From Platerodrilus igneus (taxonomy: Eukaryota; Arthropoda; Insecta; Coleoptera; Lycidae): DNA of 64,000 nt. A program made the position numbers and the translations under genes. The DNA lies in NCBI GenBank assembly GCA_036346225.1, contig JARFIW010001104.1, positions 5,544,001 to 5,608,000 of the forward strand. The letters are read 5' to 3'. Under the pieces are notes generated by a model, which ran no database searches, had not been told where the DNA came from, and was given only the letters and a program-made list of their open reading frames with translations. Position 1 is the first letter of the stretch. Each line of letters opens with the position of its first letter. Below, in pieces: positions 23,415 to 33,870 of the stretch.

Positions 23415-23745
23415 TTTCATAATGGTAAAATTACCACAACGCTGTGCTTTCGGCTGCCTATTTTCTGCTACCTTTCCAAGGTCGTGGTAACGTCATATAG
23501 TTAAAATCACTACTTCGCTATGCTTTCGGTTACCTAGTTTTGGCTACTTTTCCAAGGTCGTTGTGACGTCATAGCCTTTTATAAATAAAGAGCAATGTAC
23601 TACTAATCTAAAATTTTTATTCTGACATTATACTTAACAAAATTTAAAAATATTTAATGCCAAGCATGGAGCCATTTAAACTTAATTTTAATACAAAGTT
23701 ATACACAGAAAACAGTTGTTTCTTTATGTTTGTTTGGAGTGCTTT
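23415..23745 (+). repeat. Left terminal repeat of the Polinton-like relic
   Basis: Starts TTCATAATGGTAAAATTACC and runs through a TGACGTCATAGCC stretch, an AATTTTTATTCTGACATTAT stretch and a CCAAGCATGGAGCCATTTAA stretch. The same sequence recurs at 32273-32532 and, reversed, at 32861-33117. The first ~77 bp are duplicated in tandem here (23418-23494 and 23495-23571), which is not so in the other two copies. It is followed at once by the 3' end of a minus-strand gene. Confidence 0.85.
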
Positions 23746-23754
23746 AAATTTTAT

Positions 23755-24172
23755 CTAATAGAGACCGTCTAGGTTTTCAGATTGTAAAATGTACCAAAGT
23801 TTGCCTCTATATATAAAGTCTTTGATTCCACCGACAACCAGATCCATTCCTTCGTGTAATTCTTGCAGCTTGTGACAATTTTTTAATCGCGGCTCTCCCA
23901 CTATATCCTGCATACGTATCTTGTTAGCTCGGTCGACTTCTTCTTGTCGGTATTGGAGGGGGGTCTTTATTTTCCCACTCACTGTTGCGTAGATGCATGT
24001 TCAGCTCTTTTGGGAAAATATGGTCGTTATAGGTTGTAGGACTCTCGGTTTTAAATGATCCGATAGGTTCTTTACTAGGCAAATATACAATGTTTAGCAG
24101 AACTCCTTTGCGTGTGGTGTACGCCAAGGATACGAAACCCATATTCCTTAGTTCGTCTATGATATCTGCCAT
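23755..24172 (-). pseudogene. Small terminal gene of the Polinton-like relic, frameshifted
   Basis: The minus frame 24172-23924 begins MADIIDELRNMGFVSLAYTT. It breaks in a C-rich run near 23955 and continues in another frame (23982-23755) with a Lys/Glu-rich stretch and MDLVVGGIKDFIY, ending LENLDGLY-like just inside the terminal repeat. Together this is a ~138-residue protein. The C-terminal half reappears at 32538-32798 without the frameshift region. I cannot assign a function; small uncharacterised proteins next to the terminal repeats are known in Polinton/adintovirus-type elements. The gene is about 120 bases downstream of the next one and on the same strand. Confidence 0.6.
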
Positions 24173-24289
24173 TTTGATAAATACGTTTTTAGAATAACCT
24201 TTTTAAAAGTATACGGATTTAGTACCATCCTTTTCCGCAAGGACGCCTACATAACCAAAGAGTCTTTCAAACTAACCACAAATGCATGC

Positions 24290-25988
24290 AGCTTGTAGAA
24301 GCCGGATATATCTTAGTCAGTCCATCGGCACATAAAATAATCTTTTAATTCTTCCTCATTTTCTCTAATAAGATGTTCTTTGTCTAACACGTCTTTGTAT
24401 TGTTCGCGTATTGTCGCAGTGTTTTCCATGTAGTACAACTTTCGCCTTTTTGCATTCATTTCCTCTAATTCCAGCAGCTTTTTTCTTCCACTTACAGCGT
24501 ATGACGTGCATAATGGGGAAATTCCTTTAGCGAAAACGGATAGAGTTTACTACCAATATTTACCCGTTGTCGTACAACCTCTGGGCGAATGTTAGGCTTA
24601 TTTATCAACCCCCAATTCTGAAATGATTATTTCTTTTGGAATTGTAGAATATTTTGTTGCAGATTGTGTAGAATATATACTACCTGCTTTAATGTAACAC
24701 TTGTGTAAGATTTTTATTTTATCTTGGCTGTCTTTCTCCTCTACTATCTCCAAATAATTTACAGGTAAATAGTTAAGACTAAAAGCTGAAAACACATACT
24801 TTATCAATTTTTCTCTTTTTTCTGGTTTTTCGGACAACTTAATTTGCAAGTCAGTCAATTTCTTTGTATTGCTGTTCCCCCAATACACGTACTGTAGTAG
24901 GTTATTATGCACTAAAAAGCAGCTATTTTGTAGCTTGTCCGATTGCTTACTCCACATTTTGGCAAGTGGTACCGAGTACATTGACGCCTTTAGGAAGTAT
25001 AACTTACTATCTTCCAATAAGGTTAAACAGTCTTTTAAGGGATTATACACCCGTTCCGCATTGACATAGCTTCTAATTGTACAGTTGTATATTGTCGCTC
25101 CCAATCGCGTAATACCATGTTCTTTGGCCAAAGTAGACGTAAATGTACCCCTTAAATGTGCATCTGACAACGTAAGAATCTAGTTTAGTAACACCAGGAC
25201 TTGTTATCTGACACACAAATTTGTTAATTCTTGCATTGCTTGTTAGCCATGTTAAACAATCGATTCCCACAGTTTTATCGTTGTCAACTATAATTTTCCA
25301 GTTTTATTCGTATTCGCCCTTGTAGCAAAAATTTGGTTTGTAGTTAAATAATTACACATCTCCATCTTGCTAAATATGCCAGCAAATTCTTGGGTTACAT
25401 CCAAGTCAAAAAGATAGTAATAATCTTTTTTGAGTCCGTCTAATATATCTGGTAGTTCTTCCAATAAAGTTTCCAACTTAACATCTGCTAGTTCCACTTT
25501 GTACAAAACATATATAGGATTTTGAAATTTTTTATTAATGCTTTTGAGGCCTCCTTTCCCGACAATTTCTTTTACTCCCTGGCCCATCTTGTTAGTGCTT
25601 TCCAGAGAAAACGGAAGCTTAGCTTTAACACCATGCCTAGCTGAAACAAATCGGTCGAACTTTCCTCGTAGACAGCTGTGAAACCACCACCACAACAAAT
25701 TTCTTTCTTTTGGATAACCATCCGTTTCTTTGCAGATGTTTGCTCGGCGTCATAAAGGTCGCAAATTTTAACCAAAATTATATTGTCACATAATGGTTTT
25801 GCAGTTGGTATGTACAGTCCACCAGCCAGCATCTTTTCGCCTTCGACATAACAAATATTACCAATATCTGTCACCAGATTATTGTTGCACATATTTTCTG
25901 CAAGAAGACACAATCCAAATCGCTCATTTGTTGGTTTCACTTTATTCCCAAAAAGTTGGGGTACGTTAATCACCTTGGAGACGCTCAT
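24290..25988 (-). pseudogene. Larger unassigned gene of the Polinton-like relic, broken
   Basis: On the minus strand a protein of about 550 residues begins MSVSKVINVPQLFGNKVKPT at 25988. It continues through a frame shared by 25572-25988 and 25288-25698 (YYYLFDLDVTQEFAGIFSK), then 25073-25270 (NKFVCQITSPGVTK) and 24598-25170 (EHGITRLGATIYNC, LLQYVYWGNSNTKKL), and ends in a charged, likely coiled-coil stretch near 24300-24500. Frameshifts occur near 25680, 25290, 25160 and 24600, with a stop near 24495. The layout of acidic motifs is coherent over its length, so this was a real gene. I do not recognise the family. Its link to a PolB element is inferred from position and from the shared terminal repeats. 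Confidence 0.6.
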
Positions 25989-26155
25989 GTTTACCGTTCT
26001 AGCTACTGCCGAATACTAAATTGAATACGAAAAATTACCCTTTATGTACCCTACAAAGTGGGGGCGTATATTGCCGAAGAAACCCGAATACACCTGACAA
26101 AATGCGCAACCACCCTGAAGCGGCCATGTTACTCCGCCATGGCGACCATATTGCT

Positions 26156-26236
26156 CAAAATTTTAGGGGTTAGGTTACCGCTTTTTTTGGGTAGGGATGG
26201 TGGAGATAAAAATAAAGCAAGAAAAGTCTCCCTTCC
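26156..26236 (+). repeat. Right arm of the ~80-bp inverted repeat
   Basis: Carries TTTTAGGGGTTAGGTTACCG and GGGTAGGGATGGTGG, the reverse of 23036-23118. Whether it is the end of a separate element or part of the Polinton relic cannot be told from sequence alone. Confidence 0.8.
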
Positions 26237-27372
26237 CTCACAAGGAGGAAATCCCTCCCCACAAGGAGAAAATCTTTTTCAAATAAGACTTAGCAGATAC
26301 TCGTTATGGAAATTTACATGTAAAAACCTAGGTTACATCTTAATCGAGAGGATCGGATAGATCGGGAGGAATGTGGATCTGTTCCAGGATTGGCCAAAAC
26401 CTCTACTCATAACATAAATTGGCTTCACTAACTTCTAACGGTCAGACTTTCTTGTTTTAATCGCATCTGTAAAATAAATTCGTTTTGTTATCATTCTAGT
26501 GTTTCTAATTAAAAAAATATTTTACTTCCTTTTGTAACCCATTCTACCGGCAATCTCAATTCTTTACCTTTCGCATACCTATTTCTTTTGTCCTTAGATA
26601 TGTACAGCCATCGGTGCATCATTGAGCAAAAACCGTCAGTCTAGTGGAAGGCTTTTGTTAGGCAGGCAGTGTGTGAAAGTATCGACGTGTATTTATCGTA
26701 TCATTACAATTTTGTGTGGCCTGTATTATGCAGTAATTCATACAGTCCGTTATTAACATTTTTATGAAATACTTCATGACATATGGAATTGTCATAGCAG
26801 AATATAAAGTGCCAATATTAATTTTATACACGCTTATAGCCTTAATTTTGGTTCTTCGAGCCGAATCCCTTTTTATCCTTCATAAAATGATTACTCAACT
26901 CAGATATTTCGTACTATTTTCATATTTAAAAGTGTAAAGCTTTAAAACGCTACTTATAAAATTTCATAGAATAGTGGTGTGCTATCATACTTGCAATAAA
27001 CAGAAACATATGATTTAGAAATTCTGGTAAATGCTTTATGCGGTGTAGTAATTTGATTCCTGGACGCAATAACAACATTTTGTGTAAAACTGGTGTCGAT
27101 ATTCTTATTTAGCAGCTTTTAACAAGATGAACGTTACCGTTTAACTGGTTTTGTTACTCATTGATATTTTTTTGTAAAAGTTTTTGGGTAAAATTTCATA
27201 AATACAATTTTATTACCGACTGCAATTCAGCAAACTTTGATTATTGGCGTTTGGAATTGTATCGTATTATTTGCTTACATAATGACGCAATTCAGAATTT
27301 CAATGGATTGCTAAATGTTGTCAATAAGATATCTGAATTATTGCTTAGCAGTAAAAAATTTCCATCTAGAAT
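26237..27372. other. No gene seen
   Basis: AT-rich; the frame at 27161-27397 shows no motif. It ends where the LINE 5' end begins (27373). Confidence 0.45.
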
Positions 27373-27995
27373 GGACCTGCACCTTGCGAAGTTCTAGATT
27401 ACTAGAACAGGTGAAATTGCTTGCGTGTTCTAATGAGCTAAAGAGCCAGACTAAGACAGGTCCCCGAAAGAGGGCAGCGGCTCTTTTGGTACTTAGATTA
27501 GGGTCGGTATGGCAGTCTAAGACACACTACCGCGATGTGGAGGGCAACGGAAACCACATTACGTCCCAAGTACACAGCGTAGTTAAATTGAAATAAACAT
27601 GATGGCATTCTCTGGGGTAAAAGATTCCGGAGTTAAAATAGTCTACCATTCGGATCTCCGGGAGGGGACTACTTCGGAAAGTCCAGAATAAGAGTCGGGA
27701 ACATTTTGCGAGTCGGAGCGCGGAATGTTAGAAATATGAAGCAAGTAGGTAAGCTAGAGAACCTAAAAATGGAAATGAATAGGTTAGCACTAAACATAGT
27801 AGAAATCAGCAAAGTTTGGTGGCCAAAGGCGGGCGATTTTTGGAGTGGAGACTTTAGGGTAATTCATACAGGAGCAGAGAAAGGAAATTTGGGTGTGGTG
27901 ATAGTTATGCGAAAAAAGATAGAATACTGTGTAGTAAATTATTTACAAAAGAACGAAAGAATACTCATGGTTAGATTAAACCCGACAAAATAAAA
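27373..27995 (+). mobile_element. RTE-like LINE 5' end: UTR and endonuclease N-terminus
   Basis: Begins GGACCTGCACCTTGCGAAG with a perfect GTTCTAG/CTAGAAC hairpin (27391-27408), then CAGGTCCCC (27457-27465), a GGGCAACGGAAACCAC block near 27541, and a start to the coding part. The frame 27706-27993 reads RVGARNVRNMKQVGKLENLK, the endonuclease N-terminus (canonical WNVR has become RNVR), then SGDFRVIHTGAEKGN. The element stops abruptly at about 27995, where BEL/Pao sequence begins. It lacks the remaining endonuclease and all of RT. Confidence 0.8.
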
Positions 27996-30590
27996 TTGTT
28001 GCTTGGAGCAAATATTTTCACTCATATTTTGTTAAATGAATCTCGTATAAGTTCGTTGAATAAACCTGTTGCCATAAAATCAACATTCGTTATGTGCAAT
28101 TGTGGAACCGTTAGATTCTGTCGTTTTTGTGAGTTACAAAACATTCCCGATTCCTGTAAGTTAACTTCTGTTGAAGAAGCACATAAGAAGCAATTTGTTG
28201 AAACCCATTCTAGAGAAGATAGGGGTAGTTTTGTGGTCATGTTGCCATTCAAGCGCTCAGAGCCTATTTTTGTCGAATCTCGGATGATCGCCATTCGTAG
28301 ATTTCTTTCATTGGAGCGGCGTTTGTAAAATGACTCTCATTTGTATACTTTATACGCAACTTTATGCAGGATAACATCGAGAGTAATCATTTGACTTCTT
28401 GGCCGTTCTGTTAGCGTATAAAAATTCATCAAGCGATTCGTCAGAATATTATATACCACATCATGCCGTTGCCAAACTATAGAGCACAGCCACCAAACGT
28501 GGAGTGGTTTTTGATGCTTCTGCCTCTGCTTCTATTGGTGGTTCTTTAAATGAATGTTTATTAGGTAGTCCTCGGTTGCAGAAAGATATTAAGATTTTGT
28601 TAAAACACTTTCGCATGCATGCTGTGGTATTTATTGCCGACATCAAGCAGATGTACAGGCAGATTTTGGTAATAACAGATCATTCTCAATATCAAAATAT
28701 TGTTTGAAGATTTAAATCGGCGGAATGCTATCATAGATTATCGATTAAACACAGTCACTTATGGAATTACTTCATCTTTTAGTGTTGAGGGTCATTCAAA
28801 AAACTAGGTTAAGTGAAGTGAAACACATTTGCTTGTGATGCTGCAGTTTTAGCATAGACAACTACGTTAACAATGTTGTAAAGTGGTAGTTCTTCACTGG
28901 AGGAAGCAAAACGCTTATTTGTGGAATTAAATCAAATCTGTTACGCGGATGGCTTTATGTTGCGTAAGTGGAACAGCAATGTTGGCGAGGTTCTTGAAGG
29001 ATTACCAGAAGAGTCTTGTTGTCCAACAATTTTTTGTTTTGAAAATTCAAATAACTAGTCACAAAAAATATTGCGTTTGCAGTGGCAACCGATAAAGGAT
29101 TACTTTTTTATAATGTTAATCCTATCTTGAAGGATTGTACAAAGCTTAGTATGGTTTCTGAAGCATCCAGGACTTCTTGCACTTTTAGTATTTTTTGCCA
29201 TACACTTAATTTACCATTTGTAGGCTTAGATTGGGACGTGTCGCAGTAAAAAAATTATTTGAAGCAATTGTCTGAACTATCGAAACTTAGATGCCTCGAT
29301 GAATTTTACACGTAGATTACAAAAACATGTAGATTCATGGCTTTTGTAACGCTTCGGAAGCAGTCTATTCAACCGTCATCTATTTTTGTATCGTCGACAG
29401 ATTGAAATATTAATACTTCATTGGGGTGTGCTAAAACCAAGGTTGCTCCTACAAATCGTATCTTTTTGCCTCGTTTGGAGTTGTGTGGTGCACTTCTATT
29501 CACAGAGTTGGTTCACAGAGTTGGTAGAATTCGTCTTAGTTACTTACAAGACTCAGTTGTCATTTACTGGTATTTTTACATGGTTTGGTTCAACCGTTGC
29601 GCCAGCATAGATTAAATCATCGTTGCACAATTGGAAAACATTTGGCAGAAAACGAATTTCATATATCCAAGACCGCATTCCTCCAGCATCCTGGTTTCAT
29701 ATAAATCGTCGGAAAATCCAGCTGATTGGGCCTCGAATGGTCTTTTGGCTTCAGAATTGTTAAAATATCATTCATGGTGGAAACGCCATCTGTGGCTTCA
29801 ACTTCCAGAAGTAGAATGGTCATCTCATCACTTATCTTGTTTAATAGATTCGTCGTCATTTGAGGAGGAAAGCCGAACATTATCAGAAAATGTTATCGTT
29901 TCAGACAATTTTTTAGACTTATTGATTACTGGATTTTCAGATTGTAAACCAGTGAATAAATCGCTCAGGCCTCTCATTCCGTTCCTGGATACGTGTGGTT
30001 TCCTCAGAATGGGTGGCCGCCTTTGAAACTCAGGTCTATCTTATGCAATAGAATTTCCTATTTTACTCTCATCATCTTATCGATTAACAGAATTAATTAT
30101 ATTTGATTGCCATAATAAACACATATCGTGGACTTAGCACTACCCAATTTTTATTGACACACAATTTTTGGATACTATCTGCGAAAAGGGCAGTTCGTAA
30201 ATGCATCCGTTGTTTTCGCGTAAACACTACTACTTATCTCATGGATAATTTACCACCTGCTAGGGTAAACCCTGGCAAGGCGTTCTTGCATGCTGGTGTG
30301 GTTTATGGCGCCCTGTTACAAGGATTGGAAATCGACGAACTAAATCTTCAAAGGCATATAACTATTTGTTCATTTATTTGAGCACTAAGGCCGTCCATTT
30401 GGAATTAATGCCTAACTTATCAAACGAGATTTTCATAGTTGCTTTATGCCGTTACATTGCTCGGCGCAGAAAGTCCGTGGCTGTGCATATTGATTACGGT
30501 ACCTCTGCGGGCGATAGACTTGATTCACACGTACAAGAGTTAACATTTAAGAGCATTATTGAGCTTACTATAGGTACATTCGAAATGTAA
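27996..30590 (+). pseudogene. BEL/Pao LTR retrotransposon pol, decayed
   Basis: Domains in order: end of the protease-like region (LLGANIFTHILLNE at 28000), the pre-RT block (ETHSREDRGSFVVMLPFK, 28200-28250), the RT (VFDASASASIGGSLNECLL at 28505 and FIADIKQMYRQILV at 28630), then the catalytic box at 28863-28874. This reads YVNN instead of YVDD, both Asp codons having become Asn. RNase H follows (RLELCGALLFTEL near 29470, ENPADWASNGLLASELL near 29715), then the zinc-binding part of the integrase and the integrase core (STKAVHLELMPNLSNEIF at 30375). The core Asp near 30310 reads Val. Frames shift about six times. No LTRs, gag or primer site found. The left edge is fused to LINE sequence. Confidence 0.85.
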
Positions 30591-30837
30591 CTGCATAATT
30601 CTGGAGTAGGTATGCTATGTTCGTACGCGATCAAAAACCGATTTTTTATGAGATTTAACATGGGAAATTCTAAGGTCCAAAAAGACCATTTTCGTGAGTT
30701 CCAAAGGTCATCCACCCCGAGGTCGTTACTTATATCTAAATTAACATATATGTAAATTAATATATAACTAATGATTACAATATTTACTTATATCTAAATT
30801 AATACACTGTAATGTAAATTTGAGCTTATATACTAAA

Positions 30838-32276
30838 TTATAATACGACAGACTACCATCGAAAGTTTATACATTATTAAAATATAATTAGAGCTGTCCA
30901 CACAGTGTACAAAATCCTTAAATGCGATTTTGTTTTTAATAACTGATTTCTTTATACCTTTAATTTTTTTAGTTACACCAAAATTAAAAAACAATAGGCA
31001 GCGGTGTCGAATCCACACCCAAACGTACTGCTTCCTCCTCTTCTGGTGTTATAAAAATCTTTATAGCATACATTTTGGATCTCAATCCGATAAAGTTTGT
31101 CATAATCCGTCCATTGTTTTCATCTTTCATCATTCCCAGTACTTTCTTATTGACTAAAGGAATTTTATCGACGTTATCTTGTAAATAGTCAAATGTATCA
31201 AAATATTTATAACAGTCCCGCTTTATAACTCCATATGAATCGCGATTGATAATTTTGTAAATAAAACTATCAGTATCCGTATATAAAACACTGCAGTTGT
31301 TTCCAAATGTAGTGCTCATGTAGCCATAATGAAAATCATAGATCGTGAGCATGGATAAATCCAAGACACACATGCCTATTTGTATCGGTTTATTAAAGTA
31401 TATTTCTGATTTATTTAATTCTACCAAAACAAGATTATCATCAAAAAGTGTAAGATTCTTAAACAGAGGATTGGATATACGAGCTTCGGCACCATACCTA
31501 CCATCTCAATTTTGAACAAGTTCAACATTACAATGCTTGTTCTCCATTGTTTTACCAAAAACAGCGTTGTTCATCAATTTGAACAAATTGTTTTCAAACT
31601 CGTTCCTAGCTCGCTTTCGGAGATCTGTATTTAAATCAATATATGGTTTTACCAACAGCTTTGTTTAAATTTAAGCACCTTATGAATAGCTTTTAATTTA
31701 AGCCCATTTGCCAACGCATGTTTTAAACTCATGTAATGGATCACATATTTTTGCTTAGAATTCAACGTCGCCGTTAATTTGAAGTTTTGGGTTCTCTCTA
31801 CAGGTGGTTTTCCAGTAATTGGGTCAATGTGCTCTGGAAAGAAGGGATATTCATATGTAGGTCGTGAATGGATTCAGGATACTTAAATTAGACCTGCAAG
31901 ATATAGCCCTCAGAACAGTAATCGGGAATTGAGTTTACATCAATATTGGCATCGGTCCATTCAATGTCACAATATGGAAGAGGTTGACTCGGCCTAACCG
32001 TACTGGTTATTTACATCAAAGTACATTAAATATTCATCAGGTTTGGATGAATCATAAGTGGGTAGAATTTTATTGTTAGCTGTAACACATCGTTCTACAC
32101 ATACCTGGCTAAGACCGCTTCGTACAACTTTCTCGATGAACAAAAGTTAAAAATTCCAGTTCCTGACCCGTATGCTTCAACATGGCATCCCAAGTATATC
32201 CAGGTAATGTGTAATAATGAGCAGGATCTAGCCCATAAGTGGAATGACAACTTGAACGGAATTGTTCAAAAGCTTC
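30838..32276 (-). pseudogene. Protein-primed type DNA polymerase B (Polinton-like), broken
   Basis: On the minus strand the remains run from the palm entry (SKPDEYLMYFDVNNQYG, near 32020-32075) through the thumb-side text (KYVIHYMSLKHALANGLKLK, near 31700) to the frame 31427-30984. That frame holds KPIQIGMCVLDLS, YDFHYGYM and the catalytic motif C, LYTDTDSFIY (catalytic Asp codons near 31277 and 31271). It ends in a basic C-terminal block (KKSVIKNKIAFKDFV, about 30905-30955). The motifs match the DNA_pol_B_2 family used by Polinton/Maverick elements to copy their own DNA. Several frameshifts and stops interrupt it. The N-terminal exonuclease part is missing: the gene is cut at the edge of the palindromic mini-element at 32273. 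Confidence 0.82.
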
Positions 32277-33117
32277 ATATAGGTAAAATCACCACAACGC
32301 AGTGCTTTCGGCTACCTATTTTCAGCTACCTTTCCAAGGTCGTGGTGACGTCATAGCCTTTTATAAATAAAGAACAATGTAATAATATTCTAAAATTTTT
32401 ATTCTGACATTATACATACCAAAATTTAAAAATATTTAGTGCCAAGCATGGAGCCATTTAAACTTAATTTTAATGCAAAGTTATGCACAGAAAACAGTCC
32501 TTTCTTTATGTTTGTTTGGAGTGGTTTTAATTGAAACATGCAACTACGCAACAGTGAGTGGGAGAATAAAGATTCCTTCCAATACCGACAAAAAGAAGTC
32601 GATCAAGTTAAAAAGATACGCATACAGGACATAGTGGGAAAGCCGCGATTAAAAGATTGTCACAAGCTGCAAGAATTACACGAACGAATGGATCTGGTTG
32701 TCGGTGGAATCAAAGACTTTATATATAGCGACAAACTTCGGTACATTTTACAATTAGAAAATCTAGACGGCCTCTACGTATCAAACTATTGGCTGTAAAT
32801 GGAAATAGAGGACTTGGGTGTCGATTTAAATTTTAAGTTGCGAATAAAATTAGTTAAAATTAAAACTATTCCAAACAAACATAAAGAAAGGACTATTTTC
32901 TGTGTATAACTTTGCATTAAAATTAAGTTTAAATGGCTCCATGCTTGGCATTAAATGTTTTTAAATTTTGTTATGTATAATGTCAGAATAAAATTTTTAG
33001 AATAGTATTACATTGTTCTTTATTTATAAAAGGCTATGACGTCACCACGACCTTTGAAAAGTAGCTGAAAATAGGTAGCCAAAAGCACTGCGTTATGGTG
33101 ATTTTACCTATATGAAG
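32273..33117. mobile_element. Palindromic mini-derivative of the Polinton-like element
   Basis: Inverted arms 32273-32532 and 32861-33117, each about 258 bp, start CTTCATATAGGTAAAATCAC and match over their whole length, with few differences (for example AAGTAGCTGAAA against AGCTACCTTTCC reversed). They flank a 330-bp centre. The arm sequence equals the left terminal repeat at 23415-23745. The right arm plus the gene end is the mirror image of the left end of the relic, so this could be the right end of the 9.7-kb relic plus a flipped extra arm, or a separate internally deleted copy. Confidence 0.85.
32538..32798 (+). pseudogene. Copy of the small terminal gene inside the mini-element
   Basis: The frame starts MQLRNSEWENKDSFQYRQKE, equivalent to the middle of the gene at 23755-24172, and ends ENLDGLYVSNYWL just before the right arm. 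The start Met is within former coding sequence, so the N-terminal half is absent. Residue differences from the left copy are scattered. It is the longest uninterrupted version of this region, but whether it is ever expressed is unknown. Confidence 0.65.
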
Positions 33118-33870
33118 AAAACTATTGTGCAAATTTAAGATGACAATATTTTTTAATATTGTTACCAGATGTGCGAATTTTTTTGCAAGTGCGGCGGCGG
33201 TTGTGGGGTGGAGGGTCTAGCTCCCAGATCAGGGTGTCGAGAGCGAGATCCATGCCTGGAGCTAAGAAATGCTTAGTTGAAGAAAACTATTGTGCAGATT
33301 TAAGATGACAATGTTATTTAATACTGTTACTAGATGTGCGAAAATTTTGCAAGTGTTGTGGAGGTTGTGGAGGTGGAGGGTCTAGCACCCTGATCGGGGT
33401 GTCGAGTGCAAGATCCATGCCTGGAGCTAAAAAATGCTTAGTTGAAGAAAACTATTGTGCAGATTTAAGATGACAATGTTATTTAATACTGTTGCTAGAT
33501 GTGCGAATATTTTGCAAGTGTTGTGGAGGTTGTGGAGGTGGAGGATTTAGCTCCCAGATCGGGGTGTCGAGAGCGAGATCCATGCCTGGAGCTAAAAAAT
33601 GCTTAGTTGAAGAAAACTATTCTGCAGATTTAAGATGACAATGTTATTTAATACTGTTACCAGATGTGCGAATATTTGCTAATATGGTGAAAGGGTATAC
33701 TGTAAGATAATGGCAAATTATAATTTATTTAAATTATCCATGCCTGGAGCTAAAAAATGCTTAGTTGAAGAAAACTATTGTGTAAATTTTGTTACCAGAT
33801 GTGCGATTTTTTTTGCAAGTGCATTTGCTTATAGGAGTCAAATTTAAGATGACAATGTTATTTAAATGGG
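33114..33870. repeat. 165-bp minisatellite next to the Polinton terminal repeat
   Basis: Units start GAAGAAAACTATTGTGCA at 33114, 33279, 33444 and 33609, with a partial fifth at 33767. The first three are each exactly 165 bp. They share CCAGATGTGCGAA, a GTTGTGGAGGTGGAGG block and TCCATGCCTGGAGCTAAAAA. The fourth has an AT-rich replacement of its middle and the fifth is scrambled. The first unit overlaps the last four bases of the palindromic element. Confidence 0.95.
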
